From Variovorax sp. CF313 (GTDB taxonomy: Bacteria; Pseudomonadota; Gammaproteobacteria; Burkholderiales; Burkholderiaceae_C): a stretch of 53,168 bases of DNA. Where the stretch lies: positions 1 through 53,168 of the forward strand of contig NZ_AKIW01000045.1 of NCBI RefSeq assembly GCF_000282635.1, read 5' to 3'. The position numbers and the translations under genes are program-made. Below, piece by piece: positions 16,315 to 25,284 of the stretch (the stretch's first letter is position 1; each line of letters opens with the position of its first letter). The notes beneath the pieces are model-generated. The model searched no databases and had not been told where the DNA came from. It was given only the letters and a program-made list of their open reading frames with translations.

Positions 16315-17301
16315 CTACCAGGGCCACGCGATGCGTGTGCCCGTTCCCGTTTCGTCGGCGCGCGCATGCAGCAGGCGAGCGACGGTCAGGTCCTGCAGCG
16401 CGAGGCCGGTCATGTCGAAGACGGTGATGTCGGCGAGGGCTCGCTCGAAGGGCGTCTTGCCGCTCAGCAGGTCGCCCAGTTCGATGCATGCCGTGTCGGG
16501 CGCCCATTGGGTTTCGCCGATCTGCTGCGCCTGCGTCCGGTCGTCGACGAACAGCCGCACGCGCGGCAGCAGGCCGTCGGGAAGTTCGCGCTTGCCCCGG
16601 GTGTCCGCGCCGACGCAGTTCAGGTGCGTGCCGGGCCGAACGGCTTCGAGATCGAAGAGCGCGCCGCCGCCCGGGGTGGCGGTGATCACGATGTCGCTCC
16701 GGGCGACTGCAGCGTTGCGGTCGGTGGCCGGCGCGATGTTGCAGCGGCCGGCGAAATGCGCCTCGAACGCCGCATTGCGCTGGCCGTTTGCGCTCACATA
16801 AAGAACCTCGCGCAGCGAGGGCATCAGCCGCAGCGCGAAGTCGAGCTGGATGCGCGCCTGTACGCCGGTGCCGAAGAGGCACAGCCGCGTGCTGTCGGCA
16901 CGTGCGAGCTGCTGCAGGCCGAGCCCGCCTGCCGCGCCGGTGCGCACGGTCGTCACCGTGTTGCCGTCGATGACGCACAGCGGCCGGCCTGTCGCGGGGT
17001 CGATCAGCAGGATCGTCGCCTGGTGCGGCTCGCCGCCGCGCTGCCGGTTGTTTGGCCAGAAGCCGGCGGCCTTGAAGCCGAGCAGGTCCTGGGCCTGCAC
17101 GTCGCCGGACTTGATGCCGAACACCCCACCCGTACGCAGCGGCTCGCGCACGACCGGAAAGACGCGGCCCTCGCGTTCGCTGTGCAGCACGAAGGCCTCG
17201 CGCACGGCCTGCAGCACGTCGTCGGGGGAGAGGAGGGTGTCGACCTGGTGCTTGTCGAGCAGCAGGAGCTGGGCATTGGAAGGCGCGATCGCGGATGTCA
17301 T
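16315..17301 (-). CDS. Ornithine cyclodeaminase/mu-crystallin family protein
   Basis: This 328-residue NAD(P)-dependent protein has a family N-terminus (LLLLDKHQVDTLLSPDDVLQAV), the conserved VTTVRTGAAGGL segment and the Rossmann glycine motif LFGTGVQARIQ (about residue 142). Members include ornithine cyclodeaminase, alanine dehydrogenase, pyrroline-2-carboxylate reductase and iminosuccinate reductase. Beside two fold-type II PLP enzymes it most likely reduces or deaminates an imino- or amino-acid intermediate. The ATG at 17301 is directly preceded by a palindromic AT-rich element, so the transcript may have a very short leader. Confidence 0.87.
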   Translation of the reverse strand: MTSAIAPSNAQLLLLDKHQVDTLLSPDDVLQAVREAFVLHSEREGRVFPVVREPLRTGGVFGIKSGDVQAQDLLGFKAAGFWPNNRQRGGEPHQATILLIDPATGRPLCVIDGNTVTTVRTGAAGGLGLQQLARADSTRLCLFGTGVQARIQLDFALRLMPSLREVLYVSANGQRNAAFEAHFAGRCNIAPATDRNAAVARSDIVITATPGGGALFDLEAVRPGTHLNCVGADTRGKRELPDGLLPRVRLFVDDRTQAQQIGETQWAPDTACIELGDLLSGKTPFERALADITVFDMTGLALQDLTVARLLHARADETGTGTRIAWPW

Positions 17302-17323
17302 TTGGAAATATTATCTACTTCCA
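17302..17323 (-). promoter_or_regulatory. Operator-like element before the cyclodeaminase gene
   Basis: TTGGAAATATTATCTACTT (17302-17320) shares 16 of 19 bases with 15120-15138. Around it, TGGAA (17303-17307) and TTCCA (17319-17323) are inverted arms spaced by 11 bases. It abuts the ATG, so a bound protein would block transcription or initiation. Confidence 0.5.
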
Positions 17324-17358
17324 GACAAAACATCAAACCCCCGGGCATTGGCGGGCTG

Positions 17359-17667
17359 TCAGCGTCCGGTGTGAACCTTGATCCGGATGGTCGCCACGTC
17401 CCATCCCCGGTTCTTGAGCCGCGTCACCAGCATCGGCGACAGCTGGCGCAGCTTGGCGGCCGCGGCGCTGCCCTTGACCAGCAGGCACCAGACGTCGCCC
17501 TCTGCCGGTCCGGCCTGGATGGCGCTGCGCATGGCCGGCGGGATCAATCCCTCGACGGCCTTGAGCCGCTCCGCAGCGTCGCGTGCGCGCGCCATCAGGC
17601 TGCCCAGGGTGGGCGAGCCTTCCGCTGCGTCCTGCAGCGAGATGGGAGGGGGCGTGCGGCGATACAT
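17359..17667 (-). CDS. DUF721/DciA-like protein
   Basis: The 102-residue protein matches the DUF721 (DciA) fold: LVKGSAAAAKLRQLSPMLVTRLKNRGWDVATIRIKV is the characteristic core. DciA proteins load the replicative helicase DnaB in bacteria that lack DnaC, and dciA is often found beside secA, as here. I chose the ATG at 17667 because the longer frame crosses the intergenic hairpin. It diverges from secA across a 181-bp gap. The N-terminal 35 residues are Pro- and Ala-rich. Function as helicase loader is inferred from family and position. Confidence 0.72.
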   Translation of the reverse strand: MYRRTPPPISLQDAAEGSPTLGSLMARARDAAERLKAVEGLIPPAMRSAIQAGPAEGDVWCLLVKGSAAAAKLRQLSPMLVTRLKNRGWDVATIRIKVHTGR

Positions 17668-17713
17668 GGGTAATCCAGGGGTTAGAAACAAGACAGCTAA
17701 AATGCCCGGTTTG

Positions 17714-17729
17714 CCGGCGTTCGCGCCGG
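17714..17729. other. GC-rich TTCG-loop hairpin in the secA leader region
   Basis: CCGGCG-TTCG-CGCCGG is a perfect 6-bp stem with a TTCG loop, followed on the plus strand by AAAAA. A second palindrome, TCAAGCTTGA, lies at 17747-17756. The 181-bp dciA-secA gap therefore holds at least two structured elements. No SecM-like leader frame was seen. Confidence 0.4.
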
Positions 17730-17848
17730 AAAAAGGCCGCTTGCTTTCAAGCTTGATTTTGAAGCGGGCGCGCCCAACTGCTTTCACCATATCTTAGGGA
17801 ATCCGGTCGCAGTGCCTGCCGTATCAGGCGCCCGCCCATCTCCACCCA

Positions 17849-20635
17849 ATGGCAACCAACTTCCTGACCCAGATCTTCGGCAGTCGCAACGACCGGCTCC
17901 TTAAGCAGTATCGCAAGACGGTGGAACGCATCAATGCGCTCGAACCCGAGTTCGAGAAGCTCAGCGACGATGCGCTGCGCGCCAAGACACAGGAGTTCAA
18001 GGACCGCATCGCCAAGGGCGAAACGCTCGACGACCTGCTGCCGGAAGCCTTCGCCACCGTGCGCGAAGGCTCCAAGCGCGTCATGAAGATGCGCCACTTC
18101 GACGTCCAGCTGCTCGGCGGCATGGCGCTGCACAACGGCAAGATCTCCGAAATGCGTACCGGCGAAGGCAAGACGCTGACCGCCACGCTGCCGGTGTACC
18201 TGAATGCGCTGTCGGGCCAGGGCGTGCACGTGGTCACGGTGAACGACTACCTGGCCAACCGCGACGCGACCTGGATGGGCCGCCTCTACAACTTCCTCGG
18301 TCTCTCGGTGGGCATCAACCTGCCGCAGATGCCGCGCGAGGAAAAGCAGGAGGCCTACCGCAGCGACATCACGTACGGCACGAACAACGAATACGGCTTC
18401 GACTACCTGCGCGACAACATGGTCTACGAGCCCGGCGACCGGGTCCAGCGCGGGCTGAACTATGCGATCGTCGACGAAGTGGATTCGATCCTGATCGACG
18501 AGGCCCGCACGCCGCTGATCATCAGCGGCCAGGCCGAAGACCACACCGACCTTTACCTTGCCATCAACAAGGTGGTGCCGCTGCTCACCAAGCAGGAAGG
18601 CGAAGCCGATCCGCGCACGGGCGAGGGCGTCACGGTGCCCGGCGACTTCACGGTCGACGAGAAGACCCACCAGGTGTTCCTGACCGAAGACGGCCACGAG
18701 AATGCCGAGCGCATCCTGGGCGAGCTGAAGCTGATTCCCGAGGGCGCATCGCTCTACGACCCGGCCAACATCACGCTGATGCATCACCTGAATGCGGCGC
18801 TGCGTGCACGCCACCTGTACCACCGCGACCAGCACTACGTGGTGCAGCAGGGCGAGGTGGTCATCGTCGACGAATTCACCGGCCGCCTGATGACGGGCCG
18901 CCGCTGGAGCGACGGCCTGCACCAGGCCGTGGAAGCCAAGGAAGGCGTGGAGATCCAGGCCGAGAACCAGACGCTGGCTTCCATTACCTTCCAGAACTAC
19001 TTCCGCCTGTACGGCAAGCTGGCCGGCATGACCGGCACGGCCGATACCGAAGCCTACGAGTTCCAGGAGATCTACGGCCTCGAGACCGTCATCATCCCGC
19101 CCAACCGCGTCAGCAAGCGCGAAGACCAGCTCGACCGCGTCTACAAGACGACGCGCGAGAAGTACGAGGCGGCCATCCAGGACATCCGCGAGTGCTACGA
19201 GCGCGGCCAGCCGGTGCTGGTGGGCACCTCGTCCATCGAAAACTCGGAAATCATCGACGGCCTGCTCACGCAGGTGGGCCTGCCGCACCAGGTGCTGAAT
19301 GCCAAGCAGCATGCGCGCGAAGCCGACATCGTGGCGCAGGCCGGCCGCACGAAGATGATCACCATCGCGACCAACATGGCCGGCCGCGGCACCGACATCG
19401 TGCTGGGCGGCAACATCGAGAAGATGATCGAGGCGATCGAGAACGACGAAGGCCGCGATGAAGCCACCAAGCAGGCCGACATCGAGCACGTGCGTGCCGA
19501 GTGGACCAAGGACCACGAGTTCGTCAAGTCGCTCGGCGGCCTGCGCATCATCGCGACCGAGCGCCACGAATCGCGCCGCATCGACAACCAGCTGCGCGGC
19601 CGTTCGGGCCGCCAGGGCGACCCGGGCTCCTCGCGCTTCTACCTGAGCCTGGACGATCCGCTGATGCGCATCTTCGCGGGCGACCGCGTGAAGGCGATCA
19701 TGGACCGCCTGAAGATGCCCGACGGCGAAGCCATCGAGGCCGGCATCGTCACGCGCAGCATCGAGAGCGCGCAGCGCAAGGTCGAGGCGCGCAACTTCGA
19801 CATCCGCAAGCAGCTGCTCGAATACGACGACGTGTCGAACGACCAGCGCAAGGTGATCTACCAGCAGCGCAACGACATCCTCGATGCGGGCGACCTCACG
19901 GCGCAGATCGCGGCGCTGCGCGAAGGCTGCTTCACCGACCTCGTGCGCCAGTACGTGCCCAGCGAATCGGTCGAAGAGCAGTGGGACCTGGGCGGGCTCG
20001 AGAAGAGCTTGTTCAACGAGTGGGGCATCGACATGCCGCTCAAGAAGGAAGTCGAAGCCTCGGACGCCATCGCCGACGATGACATCGTCGAGAAGGTGCT
20101 CAAGAACGCCAACGAAACCTTCGACGCCAAGGTCGCGCTGATCGGACAGGAGAACTTCACCCAGTTCGAGCGCATGGTGCTGCTGCAGAGCATCGACACG
20201 CACTGGCGCGAGCACCTGGCCTCGCTCGACTACCTGCGCCAGGGCATTCACCTGCGCGGCTATGCGCAGAAGCAGCCCAAGCAGGAATACAAGCGCGAAG
20301 CCTTCGAGCTCTTCGGCCAGCTGCTCGACTCGGTGAAGAACGAAGTCACGCGCCAGCTGATGACAGTGCGCGTGCAGTCGGGCGAGCAGCTCGAGGAAGC
20401 CGCGGAAGCGATGGAAAACCGTGGCGAGAACGTCTCGAACATCACCTACTCGGCACCGACCGAGACGGGCGAGGTCGAGATCCGCGTAGACGAGGAAAAC
20501 CAGCGCCGCATCGCGGCTGCCGGCCTGGGCGCGCTCAGCGCGGAGGCCGCGGCTTTCGCGCGCGTCGGCCGCAACGATCCGTGCCCCTGCGGCAGTGGCA
20601 AGAAGTACAAGCAGTGCCACGGCAAGCTCAGCTGA
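17849..20635 (+). CDS. secA: Preprotein translocase ATPase SecA
   Basis: SecA drives protein export through SecYEG. The 928-residue product has the full architecture: Walker A in [14 protein letters not shown] (about residue 105), the DEAD-type [16 protein letters not shown], the preprotein cross-linking domain, the second nucleotide-binding fold with [15 protein letters not shown] and [13 protein letters not shown], and the helical scaffold. It ends in the C-terminal zinc-binding [14 protein letters not shown], which binds SecB. Length is normal. The ATG at 17849 begins [20 protein letters not shown], as in relatives. argJ follows 30 bp downstream. Confidence 0.98.
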   Translation: MATNFLTQIFGSRNDRLLKQYRKTVERINALEPEFEKLSDDALRAKTQEFKDRIAKGETLDDLLPEAFATVREGSKRVMKMRHFDVQLLGGMALHNGKISEMRTGEGKTLTATLPVYLNALSGQGVHVVTVNDYLANRDATWMGRLYNFLGLSVGINLPQMPREEKQEAYRSDITYGTNNEYGFDYLRDNMVYEPGDRVQRGLNYAIVDEVDSILIDEARTPLIISGQAEDHTDLYLAINKVVPLLTKQEGEADPRTGEGVTVPGDFTVDEKTHQVFLTEDGHENAERILGELKLIPEGASLYDPANITLMHHLNAALRARHLYHRDQHYVVQQGEVVIVDEFTGRLMTGRRWSDGLHQAVEAKEGVEIQAENQTLASITFQNYFRLYGKLAGMTGTADTEAYEFQEIYGLETVIIPPNRVSKREDQLDRVYKTTREKYEAAIQDIRECYERGQPVLVGTSSIENSEIIDGLLTQVGLPHQVLNAKQHAREADIVAQAGRTKMITIATNMAGRGTDIVLGGNIEKMIEAIENDEGRDEATKQADIEHVRAEWTKDHEFVKSLGGLRIIATERHESRRIDNQLRGRSGRQGDPGSSRFYLSLDDPLMRIFAGDRVKAIMDRLKMPDGEAIEAGIVTRSIESAQRKVEARNFDIRKQLLEYDDVSNDQRKVIYQQRNDILDAGDLTAQIAALREGCFTDLVRQYVPSESVEEQWDLGGLEKSLFNEWGIDMPLKKEVEASDAIADDDIVEKVLKNANETFDAKVALIGQENFTQFERMVLLQSIDTHWREHLASLDYLRQGIHLRGYAQKQPKQEYKREAFELFGQLLDSVKNEVTRQLMTVRVQSGEQLEEAAEAMENRGENVSNITYSAPTETGEVEIRVDEENQRRIAAAGLGALSAEAAAFARVGRNDPCPCGSGKKYKQCHGKLS

Positions 20636-20665
20636 CCCCGCAACCCATTCGTTAGAGAAATCGCC

Positions 20666-21895
20666 ATGCCAGTGAACCTGTCCGCTCCCGATCCTGCCGC
20701 CTTGTTCGCGGTGCCCGGCGTCCGCATCGGCGTGGCCGAAGCAGGCGTACGAAAGGCCAACCGCAAGGACCTGACGGTCGTGCTGATCGACGAAGGCTCG
20801 GCGGTCGGCGGGGTGTTCACCCAGAACCGTTTCTGCGCCGCGCCGGTGCAGGTCTGCCGCGACCACCTGGCCGCGAACTACGGCATCCGCGCGATGGTGA
20901 TCAACACCGGCAATGCGAACGCCGGCACGGGCGAAGACGGCCTGATGCGCACGCGCTCCACCTGCATTGCGCTCGCGCGCAAGCTGGAGATCGCGCCCGA
21001 GCAGATCCTGCCGTTTTCCACCGGCGTGATCATGGAGCCGCTGCCCGTCGACCGCATCGAGGCGGGCCTGCCGGCCGCACTGGCCGATGCCGATGCGAAC
21101 CACTGGGCGCGCGCGGCCGAGGGCATCATGACCACCGACACGATCCCCAAGGCCTTCAGCCAGCAGGTGCAGATCGGCGGTGCCACGGTCGCCATCACCG
21201 GCATCAGCAAGGGTGCCGGCATGATCCGCCCGAACATGGCGACCATGCTGGGCTTCATGGCGACCGACGCGAAGATCGATCCCTCGCTGATCCAGCCGCT
21301 GGCCAAGCTGTTGGCCGATGCTTCGTTCAACCGCGTGACCATCGACGGCGACACCTCGACCAACGACTCGTTCGTGGTCATCGCCACGCAGAAGGCGGCG
21401 CACGCCCCCATCACCTCGCTCGACTCGGCCGATGGCCAAGCGCTGGTGGCCGCGATGCAGAATGTGGCTCGCCAGCTGGCGCAGGCCATCGTGCGCGACG
21501 GCGAAGGCGCGACCAAGTTCATCACCATCCAGGTCGACGGCGGCAAGGACGTTGCCGAGTGCAGGCAGGTGGCGTACGCGGTGGCGCATTCGCCGCTGGT
21601 CAAGACGGCCTTCTATGCCAGCGACCCGAACCTGGGCCGCATCCTCGCGGCTGTGGGCTACGCGGGCATTGCCGACCTCGACCAGACCGGCATCGACCTG
21701 TTCCTCGACGACGTGCACGTGGCGGTCAAGGGCGGGCGCAACCCGTCGTACCGCGAGGAAGACGGCCAGCGCGTGATGAAGCAGAGCGAGATCACTGTGC
21801 GCATCGGCCTGGGCCGCGGCAATGCCAGCGAGACCGTGTGGACCTGCGACTTCAGCCACGAATACGTGACGATCAACGCCGACTACAGATCCTGA
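20666..21895 (+). CDS. argJ: Bifunctional ornithine acetyltransferase/N-acetylglutamate synthase
   Basis: ArgJ recycles the acetyl group between N-acetylornithine and glutamate in arginine biosynthesis. The 409-residue precursor has the self-cleavage site ATML (in [15 protein letters not shown], about residue 195), where the threonine becomes the new N-terminal nucleophile. It also has the ISKGAGMI segment, the DGDTSTNDS motif and the C-terminal [13 protein letters not shown]. It follows secA on the same strand. GAGAAAT-like purines precede the ATG. A repeat-related segment lies directly after the stop. Confidence 0.97.
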   Translation: MPVNLSAPDPAALFAVPGVRIGVAEAGVRKANRKDLTVVLIDEGSAVGGVFTQNRFCAAPVQVCRDHLAANYGIRAMVINTGNANAGTGEDGLMRTRSTCIALARKLEIAPEQILPFSTGVIMEPLPVDRIEAGLPAALADADANHWARAAEGIMTTDTIPKAFSQQVQIGGATVAITGISKGAGMIRPNMATMLGFMATDAKIDPSLIQPLAKLLADASFNRVTIDGDTSTNDSFVVIATQKAAHAPITSLDSADGQALVAAMQNVARQLAQAIVRDGEGATKFITIQVDGGKDVAECRQVAYAVAHSPLVKTAFYASDPNLGRILAAVGYAGIADLDQTGIDLFLDDVHVAVKGGRNPSYREEDGQRVMKQSEITVRIGLGRGNASETVWTCDFSHEYVTINADYRS

Positions 21896-21909
21896 TGACC
21901 CCCACGCTC

Positions 21910-21944
21910 CGCACTTCGTGTCGTCGCTGCCCCCCGAGGGGGCG
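21910..21944 (-). repeat. Partial copy of the interspersed Comamonadaceae-type repeat
   Basis: CGCACTTCGTGTCG (21910-21923) is the reverse complement of the right end of the 80-bp repeats at 29357 and 53090. It is followed by a GC-rich hairpin (GCCCCCC-GAG-GGGGGC) instead of the full internal sequence. It fills the argJ-DUF815 gap and creates a spurious N-terminal extension of the next frame. Confidence 0.5.
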
Positions 21945-21977
21945 CTCTACGCCCTTCGGACGGCCGGGCGGGCGCAG

Positions 21978-22853
21978 ATGAACGAGCAGTTCCAGAAGCT
22001 GCTCGAGCGCGCCGAACAGCTGATCGGCCGCATCGAGTCGATCCTGCCGCAGCCCCTGGCCGCGCCCGCCGACTGGAACGCGTCGATCGCCTGGCGCTAC
22101 CGCCGCCGCAGCTCGGGCCACGGCGTGCTCGAGCCCGTGAAGCACGTGGCCGCGATGGCACTCGACAGCCTGAAGGAAATCGACGTCCAGAAGGAAAAGA
22201 TCGAGCGCAACACCCGCCAGTTCGTCGAAGGCAAGCCGGCCAACAACGTGCTGCTGACGGGCGCGCGGGGCACGGGCAAGTCGTCGCTGATCCGCGCCTG
22301 CCTGCAGGCCTACGCGCCGCAGGGCCTGCGCCTGATCGAGGTCGACAAGGCCGAACTGACCGACCTGCCCGACATCGTCGAGGTGGTCTCGCAGCGGCCC
22401 GAGAAGTTCATCGTATTCAGCGACGACCTGAGCTTCGACGAGGGCGAGCCGGGCTACAAGGCGCTCAAGTCGATCCTCGACGGCTCGATCGCGGCCTCGA
22501 CGCCCAACGTGCTGATCTACGCGACCAGCAACCGGCGCCACCTGCTGCCCGAGTACATGAAGGACAACCTCTCGTACACCCACACCGAGGATGGCGAGGT
22601 GCATCCGGGCGAAGTGATCGAGGAAAAGATCTCCCTGTCGGAGCGCTTCGGCCTCTGGGTGAGTTTCTATCCCTTCAGCCAGAACGAGTACCTGGCGATC
22701 GTCGCGCAGTGGCTTTCGTCGTTCGGCGTGGACAAGGCTGCCATCGAGGCCGCGCGGCCCGAGGCGCTGGTCTGGGCGCTGGAGCGCGGTTCGCGCAGCG
22801 GCCGCGTGGCCTACCAGTTCGCGCGCGACTACGCGGGCCGGAGCAACGCGTGA
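21978..22853 (+). CDS. DUF815 family AAA+-type ATP-binding protein
   Basis: The 291-residue protein matches the DUF815 family of P-loop ATPases. Walker A is GARGTGKSSLIRA (about residue 95), Walker B lies in FIVFSDDLSFDEGEPGYKAL, and the arginine-rich YATSNRRHLLPEYM segment acts as sensor region. The cellular role is not known; relatives are soluble and often encoded near argJ and mutT. I chose the ATG at 21978 (MNEQFQKLLERAEQLIG) because upstream frame sequence comes from the intergenic repeat. Its stop overlaps the mutT start (GTGA). Confidence 0.88.
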   Translation: MNEQFQKLLERAEQLIGRIESILPQPLAAPADWNASIAWRYRRRSSGHGVLEPVKHVAAMALDSLKEIDVQKEKIERNTRQFVEGKPANNVLLTGARGTGKSSLIRACLQAYAPQGLRLIEVDKAELTDLPDIVEVVSQRPEKFIVFSDDLSFDEGEPGYKALKSILDGSIAASTPNVLIYATSNRRHLLPEYMKDNLSYTHTEDGEVHPGEVIEEKISLSERFGLWVSFYPFSQNEYLAIVAQWLSSFGVDKAAIEAARPEALVWALERGSRSGRVAYQFARDYAGRSNA

Positions 22854-23296
22854 CCGAAGCGCGCAAGCACACCGAGGTCGCGGTTGGCGTGCTGATCCGC
22901 CTGTCCGACGACGCACTGCTGCTCTCGACCCGGCCCGAAGGCAAGGCCTATGCGGGCTACTGGGAGTTTCCCGGCGGCAAGATCGAGGCGGGCGAGACGG
23001 TCGAACAGGCATTGCGGCGCGAGCTGCATGAAGAGCTCGGCATCACCATCGACGGCGCCGAAGTCTGGAAGGTCACGGAGCACGACTACCCGCATGCGCT
23101 GGTGCGCCTGCACTGGTGCAAGGTCACGGCCTGGAGCGGCGAGTTCGAGATGCGCGAGGGCCAGCAGATGGCCTGGCAACAGCTGCCGCTGGAGGTGGCG
23201 CCGGTGCTGCCGGGTGCCTTCCCGGTGCTGCAGTGGCTGTGCGAAGAGCGTGGCCTGCCGTTCGTGGCGCCGCCGGTTGTCGCGCCGGCTTCCTGA
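22850..23296 (+). CDS. mutT: NUDIX hydrolase, MutT-like 8-oxo-dGTP diphosphatase
   Basis: MutT removes oxidised dGTP from the nucleotide pool. The 148-residue product contains a complete NUDIX box: GGKIEAGETVEQALRRELHE followed by ELGI (about residues 41-64), preceded by YWEFPGG as in MutT. The start is GTG at 22850, overlapping the DUF815 stop by 4 nt. In related genomes mutT is followed by yacG and zapD; here two acyltransferase genes intervene. Another small NUDIX specificity cannot be excluded. Confidence 0.9.
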   Translation: MTEARKHTEVAVGVLIRLSDDALLLSTRPEGKAYAGYWEFPGGKIEAGETVEQALRRELHEELGITIDGAEVWKVTEHDYPHALVRLHWCKVTAWSGEFEMREGQQMAWQQLPLEVAPVLPGAFPVLQWLCEERGLPFVAPPVVAPAS

Positions 23297-23299
23297 TTG

Positions 23300-25267
23300 A
23301 TGCACCCCAAGTACCGTCCGGACATCGACGGGCTGCGCGCCATTGCGGTGAGCTCCGTGCTGGTTTACCACGCCTTCCCGAAGGCGCTGATGGGCGGTTT
23401 CGTCGGGGTCGACATCTTCTTCGTGATCTCGGGTTTCCTGATCACGACCATCATTCTCCAAAGCCTCGCGGCGGGCGACTTCACCTACCGCGACTTCTAC
23501 GAGCGGCGCATCCGGCGGATCTTTCCGGCACTGATCGTTGTGTTGCTGGCAACGCTGCTTGCCGGCTGGTACCTGCTGCTGTCCGACGAGTTCGCCGAGC
23601 TCGGCAGGCAGACCGTGGGCGGCACGACGTTCGTCGCCAACCTGGTGTTCTGGGGTGAATCGGGCTACTTCGACACGGCCGCCGAAACCAAGCCGCTGCT
23701 GCACCTGTGGTCGCTGGGCATCGAGGAACAGTTCTACATCTTCTGGCCGCTGCTGCTTGGGCTCGCATGGCGCAAGCGCTGGCCGATCGTGCGCGTGGTG
23801 CTGGCGGTGGCGGCGGTCTCGTTCGTGGTGAACGTGGCGACGGTGCACCCGCTGCCGGCGGCGTCGTTCTACTCGCCGGCCTCCCGTTTCTGGGAGCTGA
23901 TGGTCGGCGGCATCCTGGCCTGCATGCGGCTGCGCCCGCCGGCGCCCAGCGCATGGCGCAGCCATGTGCAGTCGGTGCTGGGCGTCGGGTTGATCGTGCT
24001 CGGTCTGGTGATGATCCGCAGCAACAAGGCGTTCCCGGGCTGGTGGCCGCTGCTGCCCACGCTGGGCGCGGTGAGCTGCATCGCGGCGGGGCCGGCCGGC
24101 GTGCTGAACAGGTACCTGCTGTCGAACCGCGTGATGGTGTGGGTCGGCCTCATCAGCTATCCGCTGTACCTGTGGCACTGGCCGCTGCTGGCGTTCGTGC
24201 GCATTGTGGAAGCCGATCCGCTGCATCCGGTGCCGGCCTACCGCGCCGCCGCGTTGGTGGCGAGCGTGCTGCTGGCCTGGGCGACGTACCGCTTCGTGGA
24301 GCGCTTCGCGAGGAATCGTCCGGGTGCAGGCACGTTGAAGGCGCTGGGCGCCGGCATGGTGCTGTTGGCCGTGGCGGGCGCCGCGATCTTCCTGGGCGTG
24401 CCCGAGCCGCGCAACAGCAGCCCCAAGCTGCAGACGGTGGCCAACGCCACGCTGGACGCCGATTACTACGGGGGCTTCAAGCTCGACCAGATCGGCGAGC
24501 AACTGATCTACAAGGTCGGTGGCGGGCCCAGGCGGGTGCTGTTCCTGGGCGACAGCCACGTGCAGCAGTACGCGCCGCGCGTGATGGAGCTCGCTCGCAC
24601 GCTGGCGATGGAAGGCAAGTCGGCCTGGTTCGCGACCCAGGGCGCCTGCCCCGCGGTGCCCGGCGTGTATGCGGACAAGAACATCGGCTGCGCCGAACGG
24701 CGCGACGCGATGCTGGCCTATGCGCTGGGCCCCGAGGTCGACTCGGTGGTGATCGGCGGTTGCTGGAACTGCTACTTCGTCGGCCAGGGCGCCACCGACT
24801 ACTACTTCCGCGACAGCAGCAACAAGATCCACCCGTTCCAGAACGGCGACGGCATCGAGCGTTCGCTGGCTTCGATGGAGTCCACGCTGCGCGAGCTGGC
24901 GCGCCACAAGAAGGTCTACCTGCTGCTCGACAACCCTGCCGGCACGGAGTTTTCGCCGAAGCGCCTGATCGAGGGCAGCCGCCTGACGCACATGGAGGTC
25001 ATGACCTCGACGCCGACGGCGCCGCTGCCGGCCGACCAGAAGCAGCTCAATGACCGGCTGCGCGCGATCGCAGCCGCAAGCGGGGCCGAAGCCATCGACG
25101 CCATGGCGGTGCTGTGCAAGGCCGACCAGTGCTTGCGCACGATGCCCGACGGTTCGCCCGCCTACAAGGACGCCGACCACCTGCGCCCACGCTACACCCG
25201 GGAAGAGGCGAGCTACTTCGACCGCACGGTGCGCACCGCGCCTGCCGCACCGCAGCCGTCGCGCTGA
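23300..25267 (+). CDS. OafA-type membrane acyltransferase with C-terminal SGNH domain (copy 1)
   Basis: The 655-residue protein starts with an acyltransferase-3 domain: YRPDIDGLRAIAV, the proposed catalytic His in YHAFP, a FFVISGFL segment, and about ten helices to residue 375. A periplasmic SGNH domain follows, with the nucleophile in FLGDSHVQQY (about residue 417) and the Asp-His pair in DADHLRPRY near the C-terminus. Such proteins move acetyl groups across the membrane onto O-antigen, peptidoglycan or other glycans. It begins 3 bp after mutT and is followed in tandem by a close paralogue. The glycan acceptor cannot be read from sequence. Confidence 0.93.
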   Translation: MHPKYRPDIDGLRAIAVSSVLVYHAFPKALMGGFVGVDIFFVISGFLITTIILQSLAAGDFTYRDFYERRIRRIFPALIVVLLATLLAGWYLLLSDEFAELGRQTVGGTTFVANLVFWGESGYFDTAAETKPLLHLWSLGIEEQFYIFWPLLLGLAWRKRWPIVRVVLAVAAVSFVVNVATVHPLPAASFYSPASRFWELMVGGILACMRLRPPAPSAWRSHVQSVLGVGLIVLGLVMIRSNKAFPGWWPLLPTLGAVSCIAAGPAGVLNRYLLSNRVMVWVGLISYPLYLWHWPLLAFVRIVEADPLHPVPAYRAAALVASVLLAWATYRFVERFARNRPGAGTLKALGAGMVLLAVAGAAIFLGVPEPRNSSPKLQTVANATLDADYYGGFKLDQIGEQLIYKVGGGPRRVLFLGDSHVQQYAPRVMELARTLAMEGKSAWFATQGACPAVPGVYADKNIGCAERRDAMLAYALGPEVDSVVIGGCWNCYFVGQGATDYYFRDSSNKIHPFQNGDGIERSLASMESTLRELARHKKVYLLLDNPAGTEFSPKRLIEGSRLTHMEVMTSTPTAPLPADQKQLNDRLRAIAAASGAEAIDAMAVLCKADQCLRTMPDGSPAYKDADHLRPRYTREEASYFDRTVRTAPAAPQPSR

Positions 25268-25284
25268 GCGGGCCTTCGCCAACC

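Noticed and set aside
13156..17301. A staphyloferrin-like diaminopropionate (SbnA/SbnB) siderophore precursor cluster
   Set aside because: A cyclodeaminase-family protein and PLP enzymes are present, but there are no NIS synthetases or siderophore transport genes, and the PLP enzymes look threonine-synthase-like rather than cysteine-synthase-like.
17747..21859. Very long open frame on the minus strand (1370 codons) across secA and argJ
   Set aside because: It is the antisense of two well-conserved genes, with low-complexity His/Arg/Val-rich translation and no domain. High G+C makes such frames common.
21918..21977. N-terminal extension of the DUF815 protein
   Set aside because: The extra 20 residues come from the intergenic repeat-related segment; the family start is the ATG at 21978.
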